Below, one piece after another: positions 1 to 8,328 of a stretch of DNA of 64,000 nt. The notes under the pieces are model-generated. The model did not search any database and was not told the origin of the DNA. It saw only the letters and a list, made by a program, of their open reading frames with translations. The stretch's first letter is position 1, and every line of letters begins with the position of its first letter. Both the position numbers and the translations under genes were made by a program. This DNA is from Clostridia bacterium (GTDB lineage Bacteria > Bacillota > Clostridia > Oscillospirales > CAG-272): the NCBI GenBank assembly GCA_017462385.1, contig JAFTRE010000011.1:88391-152390 (forward strand). The letters run 5' to 3'.

Positions 1-157
1 AGATGCATACGTTATCAGCGATCAGCTGTCCAAGTACTCCTCTTCCTACTACGCAAATCGTATTCTTACCAAGCTTAAGCTCAAGAATTACGAGCTGTAC
101 ATCGAAACAACAACCGAGGATCCCGCATATGCGGCTCTCACTCCCACAGCACAGTAA
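1..157 (+). CDS. C-terminal fragment of unknown protein
   Basis: An open frame runs from base 2 to a TAA at 155-157, giving the last 51 residues of a gene that begins outside the window. The tail is rich in Tyr, Lys and Leu and ends in TPTAQ; no motif or membrane segment is recognisable. A strong terminator hairpin starts 16 bases after the stop, which supports a genuine gene end. The family cannot be named from this fragment. Confidence 0.6.
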   Translation, partial: DAYVISDQLSKYSSSYYANRILTKLKLKNYELYIETTTEDPAYAALTPTAQ

Positions 158-172
158 TTAAATATCACAAAA

Positions 173-201
173 ACGAGCGGCCGTACGGCCGCTCGTTTTT
201 T
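173..201 (+). terminator. Rho-independent terminator
   Basis: A perfect 10-bp stem (ACGAGCGGCC / GGCCGCTCGT) with a 4-base GTAC centre is followed by a run of six T. It closes the partial gene at the window start. Confidence 0.9.
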
Positions 202-282
202 GTGCCAGTGACGCAAAATGGTCAAATTGCACAAATTCAAGTGTCAAAATATATCACACTTGCCATTTTTGCTTACACGTTA

Positions 283-312
283 TTGACAAACAAACTAAAG
301 CGGTGTTATAAT
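283..312 (+). promoter_or_regulatory. Sigma-A promoter of solute-binding protein gene
   Basis: TTGACA at 283-288 and TATAAT at 307-312 are both perfect consensus hexamers with an 18-base spacer. They lie about 100 bases before the ATG at 415, leaving a leader of roughly 95 bases that carries an inverted repeat. Confidence 0.85.
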
Positions 313-325
313 AATGAGCAAGGGT

Positions 326-372
326 TGATCCATTATCACGATACAATTTGAGATATCCTAAGCAATGGATCA
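326..372 (+). promoter_or_regulatory. Inverted repeat in 5' leader of solute-binding protein gene
   Basis: TGATCCATT (326-334) is the exact reverse complement of AATGGATCA (364-372), separated by 29 bases. It lies between the promoter and the ribosome site, so it would form a stem in the mRNA leader or serve as a split operator. No known riboswitch consensus is visible. Confidence 0.5.
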
Positions 373-414
373 CATTTGAAGCTATTTCTACACAAATCAA
401 AAAGGAGATTAAGT

Positions 415-1956
415 ATGAAGAAGAACACCTCACTCCGACTCGTGTGTCTGTTCATCGCTGTTCTGATGACCTTCTGCGTTTTTGCAGCCTGCGCTAAGAA
501 CAATGATGACACTCCCGGTTCGGATACTACCACTGCCGCTCAGGGTGGCAATGCCGACAACCCCTCCGACACATCCGGTAACTCCGGAGATGGCACTGTT
601 GTCGACTCTAACCTTGACGAAAACGGATTCATTAAAGACAATGTTCCCGATGATCTCAATTACAATCAGACCATTACTCTTCTGTACTGGTCCGACCGTG
701 AGCATGAGGAATTTGAAGTAGCCGAGCAGACCGGCGACAACGTCGGCGACGCTATCTTCCTCCGCAACCTCACAATCGAAGATCGCCTCGGCATCACCAT
801 GGAGTTCATCTCTACCCCCGGCGACTCGGGCAAATACAAAGCATGGACTACCTATGTTGATACCGCACTTCAGTCCGGCGGCGGTACATTCGACGTTATG
901 GCAGGCTATTCACTTTCCATCGCATCCAACGCTTCGAATGGTCATCTTTATGACCTGCTGGACGATGGCTGTGAATATCTCGACTTTGATATGCCTTGGT
1001 GGCCGAATGCTCTTCTTGATGAGGCTACCATCAATGATAAGCTTTACTTTGCATCGGGCGATATCTCCGCCAATGCGCTCTACATGATGTACGTTACATA
1101 TGTCAACACCGATATCGTTGAAGAACATGGGTTGGACAATGTATTTGACTTGGTCGACAGCAACCAGTGGACATACGAAAAATTCATCCAAATGTGCACC
1201 GACGTTTACATCGACCAGGATGGCAGCGGTGATAAGTCCATCGGCGACCGTTTTGGTTATATGTCCTCTGGCATCCATGTCGACCCTTGGTTCTACGGCA
1301 CCGGCGCTCTCATAGTTGATAAGGATGCAAACGGCAACCTTCAGGTATCCGACTCCTTCTCGGGTGAGCGAACCATCAAAGCTCTTGAAATGATCAACAC
1401 TCTGCTTTGGAACACCAACGACGGTATCTACACCGAGGATGTTGAGCACCAGAGAGAATTCAACAACGGCAACCTGCTGTTCGCTACCGACCGTGCCCGT
1501 ATCTCCATTACGAAACTGGATTCAGACGATCTCCACTTCTCCATCGTTCCTTTTCCCAAGTTTGACTCTGCTCAGGAAAACTTTGTAACCGTTATGGGTA
1601 ACCCCTTCTCCCTCTATGCTATCCCGATCGATGCAAAAGAGGAAGAGCTTCCCATGCTGTCCGCTTACCTCGAGACCTACGCTTCCGAGTCTTACCGTCA
1701 GGTAACTCCTCAGCTGTTTGAAGTTTCGCTCAAGGTCAAGTACACCCAGAGCAACGAAAACGCAAAGATGTATGATATCATCCGTGAGAGCCTCACATTT
1801 GATATCGGCCGTATCTTCTCCAAGGTCCTAATTGGTCAGGGCACATGGAAAGGAGCTGTTGGAGCAAATTCCACCAACTGGGCTTCTCTTTCAAAGGGTG
1901 CAACCAAGGCTATGCCCAGATTGCTTGAAAATCTGATCAGTGCATACGAGGGCTGA
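415..1956 (+). CDS. Extracellular solute-binding lipoprotein (family 1-like)
   Basis: The 513-residue protein is probably the substrate-capture lipoprotein of a carbohydrate ABC importer, anchored outside the membrane. The N-terminus has Lys residues, a hydrophobic stretch and a VFAAC lipobox, then a low-complexity Asp/Thr/Gly/Ser linker (about residues 32-75), as expected for a tethered binding protein. A frame-compatible ATG at 376 exists, but GGAG at 404-407 sits 7 bases before the ATG at 415 and only that start gives a proper signal peptide. No permease or ATPase gene adjoins it. It resembles in layout the two paralogous binding proteins near 42-45 kb (signal, acidic linker, phrases such as 'PWWP/PWWMG' and 'FYGTGALIVDK/FYGSGQTIVEK'). 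The substrate is unknown. Confidence 0.85.
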   Translation: MKKNTSLRLVCLFIAVLMTFCVFAACAKNNDDTPGSDTTTAAQGGNADNPSDTSGNSGDGTVVDSNLDENGFIKDNVPDDLNYNQTITLLYWSDREHEEFEVAEQTGDNVGDAIFLRNLTIEDRLGITMEFISTPGDSGKYKAWTTYVDTALQSGGGTFDVMAGYSLSIASNASNGHLYDLLDDGCEYLDFDMPWWPNALLDEATINDKLYFASGDISANALYMMYVTYVNTDIVEEHGLDNVFDLVDSNQWTYEKFIQMCTDVYIDQDGSGDKSIGDRFGYMSSGIHVDPWFYGTGALIVDKDANGNLQVSDSFSGERTIKALEMINTLLWNTNDGIYTEDVEHQREFNNGNLLFATDRARISITKLDSDDLHFSIVPFPKFDSAQENFVTVMGNPFSLYAIPIDAKEEELPMLSAYLETYASESYRQVTPQLFEVSLKVKYTQSNENAKMYDIIRESLTFDIGRIFSKVLIGQGTWKGAVGANSTNWASLSKGATKAMPRLLENLISAYEG

Positions 1957-1974
1957 TAAAATTTTATGAAAAAT

Positions 1975-2006
1975 GAGCTGTTGCTTCGGCAACAGCTCTC
2001 TTTTTT
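1975..2006 (+). terminator. Rho-independent terminator
   Basis: A perfect 10-bp stem GAGCTGTTGC / GCAACAGCTC with a TTCG loop is followed by a CT and six T. It ends the solute-binding protein transcript. Confidence 0.92.
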
Positions 2007-2017
2007 GCAAAATAATA

Positions 2018-2046
2018 TAGACATAAAGATAATTTTGTGGTAAAAT
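2018..2046 (+). promoter_or_regulatory. Probable promoter of MBL hydrolase / gltX run
   Basis: TAGACA (2018-2023) and TAAAAT (2041-2046) with a 17-base spacer lie just after the preceding terminator and before the first gene of the housekeeping run. Both hexamers are one mismatch from consensus. Confidence 0.55.
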
Positions 2047-2097
2047 AATATATTGAGATATTATCGTAAAAAATGAAAGGCATGGATGCCGATATAA

Positions 2098-2706
2098 ATG
2101 AAAATAATTCATATCTGTCCCCACTCATGGGGGTCAAACTGTTACCTTTTGGTGTCGGGCGGCGAGGCATTTGTCGTCGACCCCAGCCCCTCGGCAACAG
2201 CGATAATCAAAATGGCGGCCGATGCAGGTGCCGAAATACGTGGCATACTACTGACACACGGACACTTTGATCACGTTATCTCCGCCGAGACCCTGCACGA
2301 GTCGACCGACGCCCCCGTTATGATACACCGCGATGACAGCGATATGCTGTCCGATCCCGAAAAAAATGCCTACCGTACCTTCTTTGGTCAGGATCGCGCC
2401 TTTCGCCCGGCGGACCGCCTGCTTGACAACGGCGAATTGCTGACACTCGGCGGCGAGCAAATACGCGTTATGCATACGCCCGGCCATACAAGGGGTTCCG
2501 CTTGCTTTGTGACGGATAATTTTATAGTCACGGGCGACACGCTGTTCGCCGAGGGATACGGCAGAGTCGATCTGTACGGCGGCGACATGAATCAAATGAT
2601 AGCATCTCTCAAAGCGCTTGCCGCCTTGCCGCGCGAGCTGACCATATACCCCGGTCACGGCGCCTCCTCCACACTCGACAACGCGCTTTCATTACTTGGT
2701 CTATAA
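2098..2706 (+). CDS. MBL-fold metallohydrolase, glyoxalase II-like
   Basis: This 202-residue cytosolic hydrolase belongs to the metallo-beta-lactamase fold, most like the short hydroxyacylglutathione hydrolase (GloB) relatives. The zinc motif HGHFDH is at residues 54-59, further ligands are His130 (HTPGH), Asp147 (TGDTLF) and His187 (YPGHG), so the metal site is complete. Length is typical of the small bacterial GloB-like proteins that lack the C-terminal glutathione-binding domain, so the true thioester substrate is not fixed by sequence. No good ribosome site precedes the ATG at 2098. It is followed 33 bases later by gltX and is probably cotranscribed. Confidence 0.85.
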   Translation: MKIIHICPHSWGSNCYLLVSGGEAFVVDPSPSATAIIKMAADAGAEIRGILLTHGHFDHVISAETLHESTDAPVMIHRDDSDMLSDPEKNAYRTFFGQDRAFRPADRLLDNGELLTLGGEQIRVMHTPGHTRGSACFVTDNFIVTGDTLFAEGYGRVDLYGGDMNQMIASLKALAALPRELTIYPGHGASSTLDNALSLLGL

Positions 2707-2739
2707 AATTCTTAAATATATCGAAAGGCTTGACTCAAC

Positions 2740-4383
2740 ATGGACTACAATTACTTAGCACAGCTTCTCTTCCCCGACATTACAACAACTCCCGAAGATA
2801 TGGAGCAGCGTTTCCCGCCCCGACAGCTTCCCGAGGGTGCAAAGGTAACACGTTTCGCTCCCAGCCCTACAGGCTTTCTGCACCTCGGCAACCTTTACGG
2901 CGCATTTACGGACGAGCGTCTGGCACACACCTCGGGCGGCGTTTTCTTTCTCCGCATTGAGGATACCGACGCTAAACGTGCCGTTCCCGGCGGCGTTGAG
3001 CTTATCATAAAAACGCTTGCAAGCTTTGGTCTGGAGTTTGACGAGGGCGCAGTAATCGACGGTGACAAGGGTGCATATGGTCCTTATCGACAGTCAGAGC
3101 GTGCCGAGATATATCACACTTATGCAAAAAAACTGGTCAGTGAAGGTAAGGCATATCCCTGCTTCTGCACCGAGGAGGAGCTTGAAGCCATCCGTGCAAA
3201 GCAAGAAGCGGAAAAGCTCAATCTCGGTTATTACGGTGAGTTTGCCATTTGGCGCGATGCTCCCATCGAAAAGATCGAGGAAAAGTTGAAAGCGGGCGAA
3301 CAATTTGTTCTGCGCTTCCGCTCCGAGGGTAGCATCGAGAACCACTTTAAATTCAACGATCAGATCAAGGGTGACATTAATGTCACCGAAAACGATATCG
3401 ACCACGTCATTCTCAAGAGTGACGGCATACCCACCTACCACTTTGCGCATGCAGTCGACGACCACCTCATGAGAACAACTCACGTTGTGCGCGACGAAAG
3501 CTGGCTTTCCACGCTTCCTTTTCACATCCAACTGTTCAAAGCACTCGGCTTCAAACTGCCTAAATACTGTCACACCGCGCAGGTCATGAAGCTGGACAAC
3601 GGCAACAAGCGCAAGATCTCCAAGCGTAAGGACCCCGAATTCGCCGCTACTTTCTACCGCGAGCAAGGATATCCCGCCGCTGTCACCCGCGAATACCTCA
3701 TCACATTGCTCAACTCCAATTTTGAGGAGTGGAGATTGGCTAACCAGACCGCTCCCATTGAGGACTTCAAGTTTACAACTAAAAAGATGTCCGTCTCGGG
3801 CTCGCTGTTTGACATGGACAAGCTGGGCGACATCTCCAAAAACGTCATCTCCCGCATGAGTGCCGACGAGGTCTATGACGGCGTGCTGGAATGGGCACAG
3901 CAGTACGACACCGACTTTGCAGCCAAGCTGGCAGACAACCCCGATATGGCAAAGGCCGTGTTCGCTATCGGTCGCGGCGGCAAAAAGCCCCGCAAGGACA
4001 TTGCCCGCTGGGGCGAGGTCAAGGCTTACATGAGCTTTTTCTATGACGACTATTTTACGGTAGACAGCGTTGAGCTGAACTTCGACAAGGCTGACATCAA
4101 GGCGGCGCTGAGCGGTTTCCTCGCCACCTATTCCCCCACAGATGACTCCGCTGTATGGTTTGACAAGGTAAAGGCTGTCGCCGACGGCGTAGGCTTTGCA
4201 TCCGACATGAAAGCATACAAGGCCAATCCCTCCGCATTCAAGGGAAGCGTTGCCGACATCAGCGGCTTTATCCGTCTTGCAGTTACCGGGCGTCAAAATT
4301 CGCCCGACCTCTACACCGTCATGCAGATACTCGGTGAGGAGCGCGTAAGAGCGAGAATAAATAACATGATAAATTCATTATAA
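2740..4383 (+). CDS. gltX: Glutamate--tRNA ligase (class I)
   Basis: The protein (547 residues) activates glutamate and charges tRNA. The HIGH-type signature appears as FLHLG at residues 46-50 within PSPTGFLHLGN, and the KMSKR-type loop is KISKR at 292-296 followed by KDPE. The N-terminus carries about 35 residues before the Rossmann fold begins, more than the few residues usual in bacterial GluRS, and the total is longer than the common 470-490. The ATG at 2740 has an AAAGG about a dozen bases upstream. It lies 13 bases before glnS, so the two ligases form a pair. Whether it is discriminating or charges tRNA-Gln as well cannot be decided by eye; the presence of GlnRS suggests the discriminating type. 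Confidence 0.9.
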   Translation: MDYNYLAQLLFPDITTTPEDMEQRFPPRQLPEGAKVTRFAPSPTGFLHLGNLYGAFTDERLAHTSGGVFFLRIEDTDAKRAVPGGVELIIKTLASFGLEFDEGAVIDGDKGAYGPYRQSERAEIYHTYAKKLVSEGKAYPCFCTEEELEAIRAKQEAEKLNLGYYGEFAIWRDAPIEKIEEKLKAGEQFVLRFRSEGSIENHFKFNDQIKGDINVTENDIDHVILKSDGIPTYHFAHAVDDHLMRTTHVVRDESWLSTLPFHIQLFKALGFKLPKYCHTAQVMKLDNGNKRKISKRKDPEFAATFYREQGYPAAVTREYLITLLNSNFEEWRLANQTAPIEDFKFTTKKMSVSGSLFDMDKLGDISKNVISRMSADEVYDGVLEWAQQYDTDFAAKLADNPDMAKAVFAIGRGGKKPRKDIARWGEVKAYMSFFYDDYFTVDSVELNFDKADIKAALSGFLATYSPTDDSAVWFDKVKAVADGVGFASDMKAYKANPSAFKGSVADISGFIRLAVTGRQNSPDLYTVMQILGEERVRARINNMINSL

Positions 4384-4396
4384 AGGATATTTTGAC

Positions 4397-6043
4397 ATGG
4401 AAAACAATAATTTTATACACGATTTTATAAACGAGGAGATAGCCGAGGGTAAGTATCGCGCAGATGAGATACACACTCGCTTTCCTCCCGAGCCCAACGG
4501 TTACCTGCACATAGGTCACTGCAAGGCGCTCATCATTGACTTCGGCACCGCAAAAAAGTACGGCGGTCGCTGCAATCTCCGCATGGACGACACCAACCCT
4601 GCAAAAGAGGACACCGAGTTTGTCGATGCAATTCAGGAAGACATACATTGGCTGGGCTTTGACTGGGACGACAGATTTTTCTACGGCTCCGACTATTTCG
4701 AGCAGACCTACGAGATCGCCGAGCGACTCATTATGTCGGGCGACGCGTACGTATGCGAGCTGACACCCGACCAGTTCCGTGAATATCGTGGAGACTTGAC
4801 GCATCCCGCCGTCTCGCCCTACCGAGACCGTCCCGCCGAGGAAAGCCTCGAGCTGTTCCGCAAAATGCGTGCAGGCGAATTCCCCGAGGGAAGCTATACG
4901 CTTCGCGCAAAGATCGATCTGGCGTCGGGCAACTTCAATATGCGCGACCCCGTTCTCTACCGCATTCGCTATATCGACCATCACCGTCAGGGCAAAAAGT
5001 GGTGCATCTTCCCCATGTACGATTTCGCACACCCCATTCAGGACGCCATCGAGGGCATCACACACTCGCTGTGCTCACTTGAATACGAGGATCACCGCCC
5101 GCTCTATAACTGGGTCATCGACCATGCAGGGCTTCCTTCTCGCCCGCGTCAGATAGAGTTTGCCCGCCTTAACATCACAAACACCGTGCTTTCTAAGCGC
5201 TATCTGCGCTATTTGGTTGAAAACAACATTGTTGACGGCTGGGATGATCCCCGTATGCCCACGCTGTGCGGTCTGCGCCGCCGCGGCTACACCCCCGAGT
5301 CCATTCTGGATTTCTGCGACCGCATAGGCGTTGCAAAGTCCAACAGCATGGTCGACATCGGACTGCTTGAGCACTGTGTACGTGAGGATCTCAACGTCAA
5401 ATCCGACCGCCGAGTTGCAGTTCTCAAACCCATAAAGCTCATCGTCGACAATTACCCCGAGGACAAGGTCGAGTACTTCTCTCTGCCCAACAATCCCGGA
5501 AATCCCGACGCAGGCACACGTCTCGTTCCCTTCTCCCGCGAGCTTTACATCGATGCGGACGACTTTGCAGAGGTTCCGCCCCCTAAATTCTTCCGTCTCA
5601 AGCCCGACGGCGAGGTTCGTCTGATGGGCTCTTATATCGTTAAATATGTCGGTATGGACAAAAACGATGACGGCAGCATAGCCGCGATCCACGTCACCGC
5701 CGATATCGAGACAGGGTGCGGAATGCCCGCCGACGGGCATAAGGTCAAGGGTACCATACACTGGTTATCCGCCGCTCATGCCCTGCCCATCTCGGCTATT
5801 CTCTACGACAGACTGTTCACCGAGGAAAACATGAACGATCTGCCCGAGGGCAAGAGCTATATAGATTATCTCAACCCCGACTCCGCCATTCGTATTGACG
5901 GTGCATATGTCGAGCCCTCTTTGGCAGATGCCAAGCACGGCGACCGCTTCCAGTTCGTCCGCACCGGATATTTCTGCCTTGACTCCAAAAATCCCGGCGT
6001 ATTCAATCGCGTAGTCAGCCTCAAGGGCAGCTTCAAGGCCTAA
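4397..6043 (+). CDS. glnS: Glutamine--tRNA ligase
   Basis: GlnRS of 548 residues, charging tRNA-Gln directly. It has the strict HIGH motif at residues 38-41 (NGYLHIGH), the GlnRS-specific phrases RMDDTNP and HSLCSLEYEDHRPLY, and VLSKR at 264-268 in the KMSKR position. The C-terminal beta-barrel anticodon-binding region follows. The length matches bacterial GlnRS. The gene starts 13 bases after gltX with AAAGGA overlapping the previous stop. Many Firmicutes lack GlnRS and use the GatCAB amidotransferase route, while GlnRS in bacteria is generally attributed to transfer from eukaryotes; its presence beside gltX is therefore notable but not unique. Confidence 0.95.
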   Translation: MENNNFIHDFINEEIAEGKYRADEIHTRFPPEPNGYLHIGHCKALIIDFGTAKKYGGRCNLRMDDTNPAKEDTEFVDAIQEDIHWLGFDWDDRFFYGSDYFEQTYEIAERLIMSGDAYVCELTPDQFREYRGDLTHPAVSPYRDRPAEESLELFRKMRAGEFPEGSYTLRAKIDLASGNFNMRDPVLYRIRYIDHHRQGKKWCIFPMYDFAHPIQDAIEGITHSLCSLEYEDHRPLYNWVIDHAGLPSRPRQIEFARLNITNTVLSKRYLRYLVENNIVDGWDDPRMPTLCGLRRRGYTPESILDFCDRIGVAKSNSMVDIGLLEHCVREDLNVKSDRRVAVLKPIKLIVDNYPEDKVEYFSLPNNPGNPDAGTRLVPFSRELYIDADDFAEVPPPKFFRLKPDGEVRLMGSYIVKYVGMDKNDDGSIAAIHVTADIETGCGMPADGHKVKGTIHWLSAAHALPISAILYDRLFTEENMNDLPEGKSYIDYLNPDSAIRIDGAYVEPSLADAKHGDRFQFVRTGYFCLDSKNPGVFNRVVSLKGSFKA

Positions 6044-6054
6044 GGAGGCCGCCA

Positions 6055-6357
6055 ATGGGAGATGCTATAACCTTCCAGCAGGCGCTTGTATTTTTACCGT
6101 TTATTTATCTGGCTGCCATCTCGCTGATTGCCGTCGTTGTCACCTGCTACGACAAGATCGCCGCCACAAAGCGCCCCAAGCACCGCACCCCCGAGGCAAC
6201 CTTGCTGTTTATCTCGGCGCTCGGCGGCTCGGTAGCAATGTTTATCACAATGCAGATAATTCGCCATAAAACCAAGCACAAAAAATTTATGATCGGTATT
6301 CCCGTCATTATTGTACTGCAGATCGTTGCGGTCGCGGCGGTTATGCTGTTGACCTGA
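6055..6357 (+). CDS. DUF1294 small membrane protein
   Basis: A 100-residue membrane protein of the DUF1294 family. Typical features are the opening hydrophobic helix, CYDKIAA (about 31-37), RTPEATLLFISALGGS (44-59) and the IIRHKTKHKKF segment, followed by a last hydrophobic helix. The function of the family is not established. The ribosome site AAGGAGG overlaps the glnS stop codon and lies 6-7 bases from the ATG, so translation is probably coupled to glnS. Confidence 0.88.
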   Translation: MGDAITFQQALVFLPFIYLAAISLIAVVVTCYDKIAATKRPKHRTPEATLLFISALGGSVAMFITMQIIRHKTKHKKFMIGIPVIIVLQIVAVAAVMLLT

Positions 6358-6385
6358 TTAAGTATCACAATCAAAATCGGTAAGC

Positions 6386-6430
6386 TGCAGGGACGGAGAC
6401 AGGCTCCGTCTCTGCAAGAGTTCCGTTTTT
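6386..6430 (+). terminator. Hairpin, possible attenuator or weak terminator
   Basis: A 13-bp stem (6386-6398 with 6404-6416, one G-T pair) with the loop ACAGG is followed after ten bases by five T. The offset U-tract makes it a weak terminator at best; it sits between the DUF1294 and DUF896 genes and may only partly reduce downstream transcription. Confidence 0.5.
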
Positions 6431-6443
6431 CAAAGGAGCCAAA

Positions 6444-6668
6444 ATGGAAAAAGCAAAGCTTGATCGCATCAGCGAGCTGACTCAGATCGCACGTCAGCGC
6501 CCGCTAACAGAGGCAGAACAGACCGAGCGCGCCGCGCTTCGAACCGAATATATAAACGAATTTCGCGCGTCCATGACAGGCATACTGGACAACTCGGTTA
6601 TTGTCCGCCCCGACGGTACACGCGAGAGCGTCAAGGATCGCCGCAAAAAACAAGACTCGAAAGAATGA
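6444..6668 (+). CDS. DUF896 (YnzC-like) protein
   Basis: A 74-residue soluble protein of the DUF896 family, known from Bacillus YnzC. The family pattern is plain: KLDRISELTQIARQRPLTEAE, then an ExxLRxEYINEFRASMTGILDN helix hairpin and VRPDG near the end. The tail is basic and probably disordered. Function in the family is unclear. GGAG lies before the ATG. The next gene, tsaE, starts 4 bases after its stop, so it belongs to the same transcript. Confidence 0.88.
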   Translation: MEKAKLDRISELTQIARQRPLTEAEQTERAALRTEYINEFRASMTGILDNSVIVRPDGTRESVKDRRKKQDSKE

Positions 6669-6672
6669 TATC

Positions 6673-7137
6673 ATGATAAAAATCCCTTGTGTCATCACAA
6701 CCAACAGCGCCGCCGAGACCGAAGCGGTCGGCTCATCGCTTGCCTCGCTTCTCGCATCGGACGCCTCACTCCCGCGCTTTATTGCGCTTTACGGCGACCT
6801 CGGAGTCGGTAAGACCGCCTTTGTCCGCGGCTTCACCTCTGCCATCGCCCCCGCCGCGCGTGTCAAATCTCCAACATTTGCGCTGGTTCACGAATACCCC
6901 GCATCCCCCGCGCCCGTTTTTCATTTCGATATGTACCGCATAACCGACGATGACGAGCTTTATTCCATCGGGTTTTATGATTATTTTGAGCGCGGCGGTT
7001 ATATACTTACAGAGTGGAGCGAAAATATTCCATTTGCGCTGCCCGCCAGATATCTGTACGTTAATATTGAAAAAAGCTGTGCCGCATCTCCCGACGAGCG
7101 GCGCATAACCATAAAATTCATGTCCGACAGGCTTTGA
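6673..7137 (+). CDS. tsaE: tRNA threonylcarbamoyladenosine biosynthesis ATPase TsaE
   Basis: TsaE (154 residues) is the ATPase partner of TsaB and TsaD in making t6A at position 37 of ANN-decoding tRNAs. The Walker A loop GDLGVGKT is at residues 41-48, followed by the family motifs SPTFALVHEY, FHFDMYR and LTEWSEN. An upstream extension of the open frame to 6601 was rejected because it overlaps DUF896 and is unlike the family N-terminus; the ATG at 6673 gives the normal length. The ribosome site is weak (GAAAG), consistent with coupling to the gene before it. tsaB follows after 14 bases; tsaD is not in this window. Confidence 0.93.
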   Translation: MIKIPCVITTNSAAETEAVGSSLASLLASDASLPRFIALYGDLGVGKTAFVRGFTSAIAPAARVKSPTFALVHEYPASPAPVFHFDMYRITDDDELYSIGFYDYFERGGYILTEWSENIPFALPARYLYVNIEKSCAASPDERRITIKFMSDRL

Positions 7138-7151
7138 GAAAGGAGACTAAA

Positions 7152-7853
7152 ATGAAAATACTGGCTCTTGATAGCACCGCGACCACAGCGTCCGTCGCGC
7201 TTTGCGAGGACACCTCTCTCATAGCCATGACCACACTCAACGCGGGTCTTACTCACAGCGAGGCACTGCTCCCGCTGGTCGAACAGTTGCTCATTCGCGC
7301 TCGCCTCACTCCCTCAGACATTGATCTTTTCGCCATCTCCGAGGGCCCGGGATCGTTTACGGGCGTTCGTATCGGAGCGGCGACCGTCAAGGGGCTTGCA
7401 TTCGGTCGCGAAAAGCCCTGCATAGGCGTTTCCACGCTTGAATCCCTTGCGCACAATCTCGCTTGCTGTGACGGCATTATTTGCCCTGTCATGAACGCGC
7501 GCCGCGATCAGGTCTACAACGCGCTGTTTCGCGCCAAGGATGGCGCCCTGACACGTCTGTGTCCCGACCGCGCGATAGCTGTCAGCGAGCTCTCGGGCGA
7601 GCTTGAAGCATATAATGAAACAATATACATCTGCGGCGACGGCGCACCGCTTTGCCGCCACATCCCCTCGCACCCCGTACCCGATTTTCTGCTATGGCAG
7701 AACGGCTACTCGGTAGCACAGTGCGCGCTCGCGCTGTACAAGGACGGCGTTCGCACAACGGATACCGAACTCGCCCCCACCTATCTGCGCCTGCCGCAGG
7801 CAGAGCGGGAGCGTCTTGAAAAGCTAAAAAATGATAACTCAAAAGGAGAATAA
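7152..7853 (+). CDS. tsaB: tRNA threonylcarbamoyladenosine biosynthesis protein TsaB
   Basis: A 233-residue ASKHA-fold protein acting as the scaffold partner of TsaD in t6A synthesis. It opens with ILALDSTATTASVAL and carries the diagnostic GPGSFTGVRIG segment and MNARRDQVY. The ATG at 7152 was chosen over 7134 because AAAGGAG lies at 7139-7145, 6 bases ahead. It sits directly after tsaE, a very common arrangement. Confidence 0.93.
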   Translation: MKILALDSTATTASVALCEDTSLIAMTTLNAGLTHSEALLPLVEQLLIRARLTPSDIDLFAISEGPGSFTGVRIGAATVKGLAFGREKPCIGVSTLESLAHNLACCDGIICPVMNARRDQVYNALFRAKDGALTRLCPDRAIAVSELSGELEAYNETIYICGDGAPLCRHIPSHPVPDFLLWQNGYSVAQCALALYKDGVRTTDTELAPTYLRLPQAERERLEKLKNDNSKGE

Positions 7854-7857
7854 TAAA

Positions 7858-8322
7858 ATGAAGATCTTCAACAAAGTTGCTGTCGGCTGTGACCACGCCG
7901 CATACGAGCAAAAGCAAAAGCTGCTCGCCCATCTGCGCGAGCAGGGCTATGAGGTCAAGGACTGCGGCTGTGATTCGAGCGAGAGCTGTCACTACCCCAT
8001 TTTTGCGCACCGTCTTTGCACCTCTATCCAGAATGGAGAGAGCGAGGTAGGCATACTTATCTGCGGTACGGGTATCGGCATGTCCATCGCCGCCAACAAG
8101 CACAAGGGCATTCGCGCGGCGGCTTGCTCCGAGGCGTTCAGCGCCGAGCTTACACGTCAGCATAACGACGCAAATGTGCTGTGTCTGGGCGCACGCGTTA
8201 TCGACTACGACAAGATACAGTCGCTGACCGAGCTGTTCCTTACCACCGAATTTATGGGCGGCAAGCATGCTACCCGCGTAGGAATGATCGCCGACATCGA
8301 GAACGGAACATTTTCCGAATAA
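7858..8322 (+). CDS. rpiB: Ribose-5-phosphate isomerase B
   Basis: RpiB (154 residues) interconverts ribose 5-phosphate and ribulose 5-phosphate. It shows GCDHAAYE (Asp12, His13) near the start and the catalytic Cys69 in LICGTGIGMSIAANK, plus the RxHNDANVLCLGAR phrase. AAAAGGAG at 7840-7848 fixes the ATG at 7858; an earlier in-frame ATG at 7831 overlaps tsaB and lacks a site. The preceding tsaB stop is 4 bases away. The RpiB fold also includes LacAB, but the standalone single gene and motifs favour RpiB. Confidence 0.9.
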   Translation: MKIFNKVAVGCDHAAYEQKQKLLAHLREQGYEVKDCGCDSSESCHYPIFAHRLCTSIQNGESEVGILICGTGIGMSIAANKHKGIRAAACSEAFSAELTRQHNDANVLCLGARVIDYDKIQSLTELFLTTEFMGGKHATRVGMIADIENGTFSE

Positions 8323-8328
8323 TACGAT

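Noticed and set aside
3094..4296. 400-codon minus-strand frame inside gltX
   Set aside because: Antisense of a well-defined tRNA synthetase with full motifs; no start signal.
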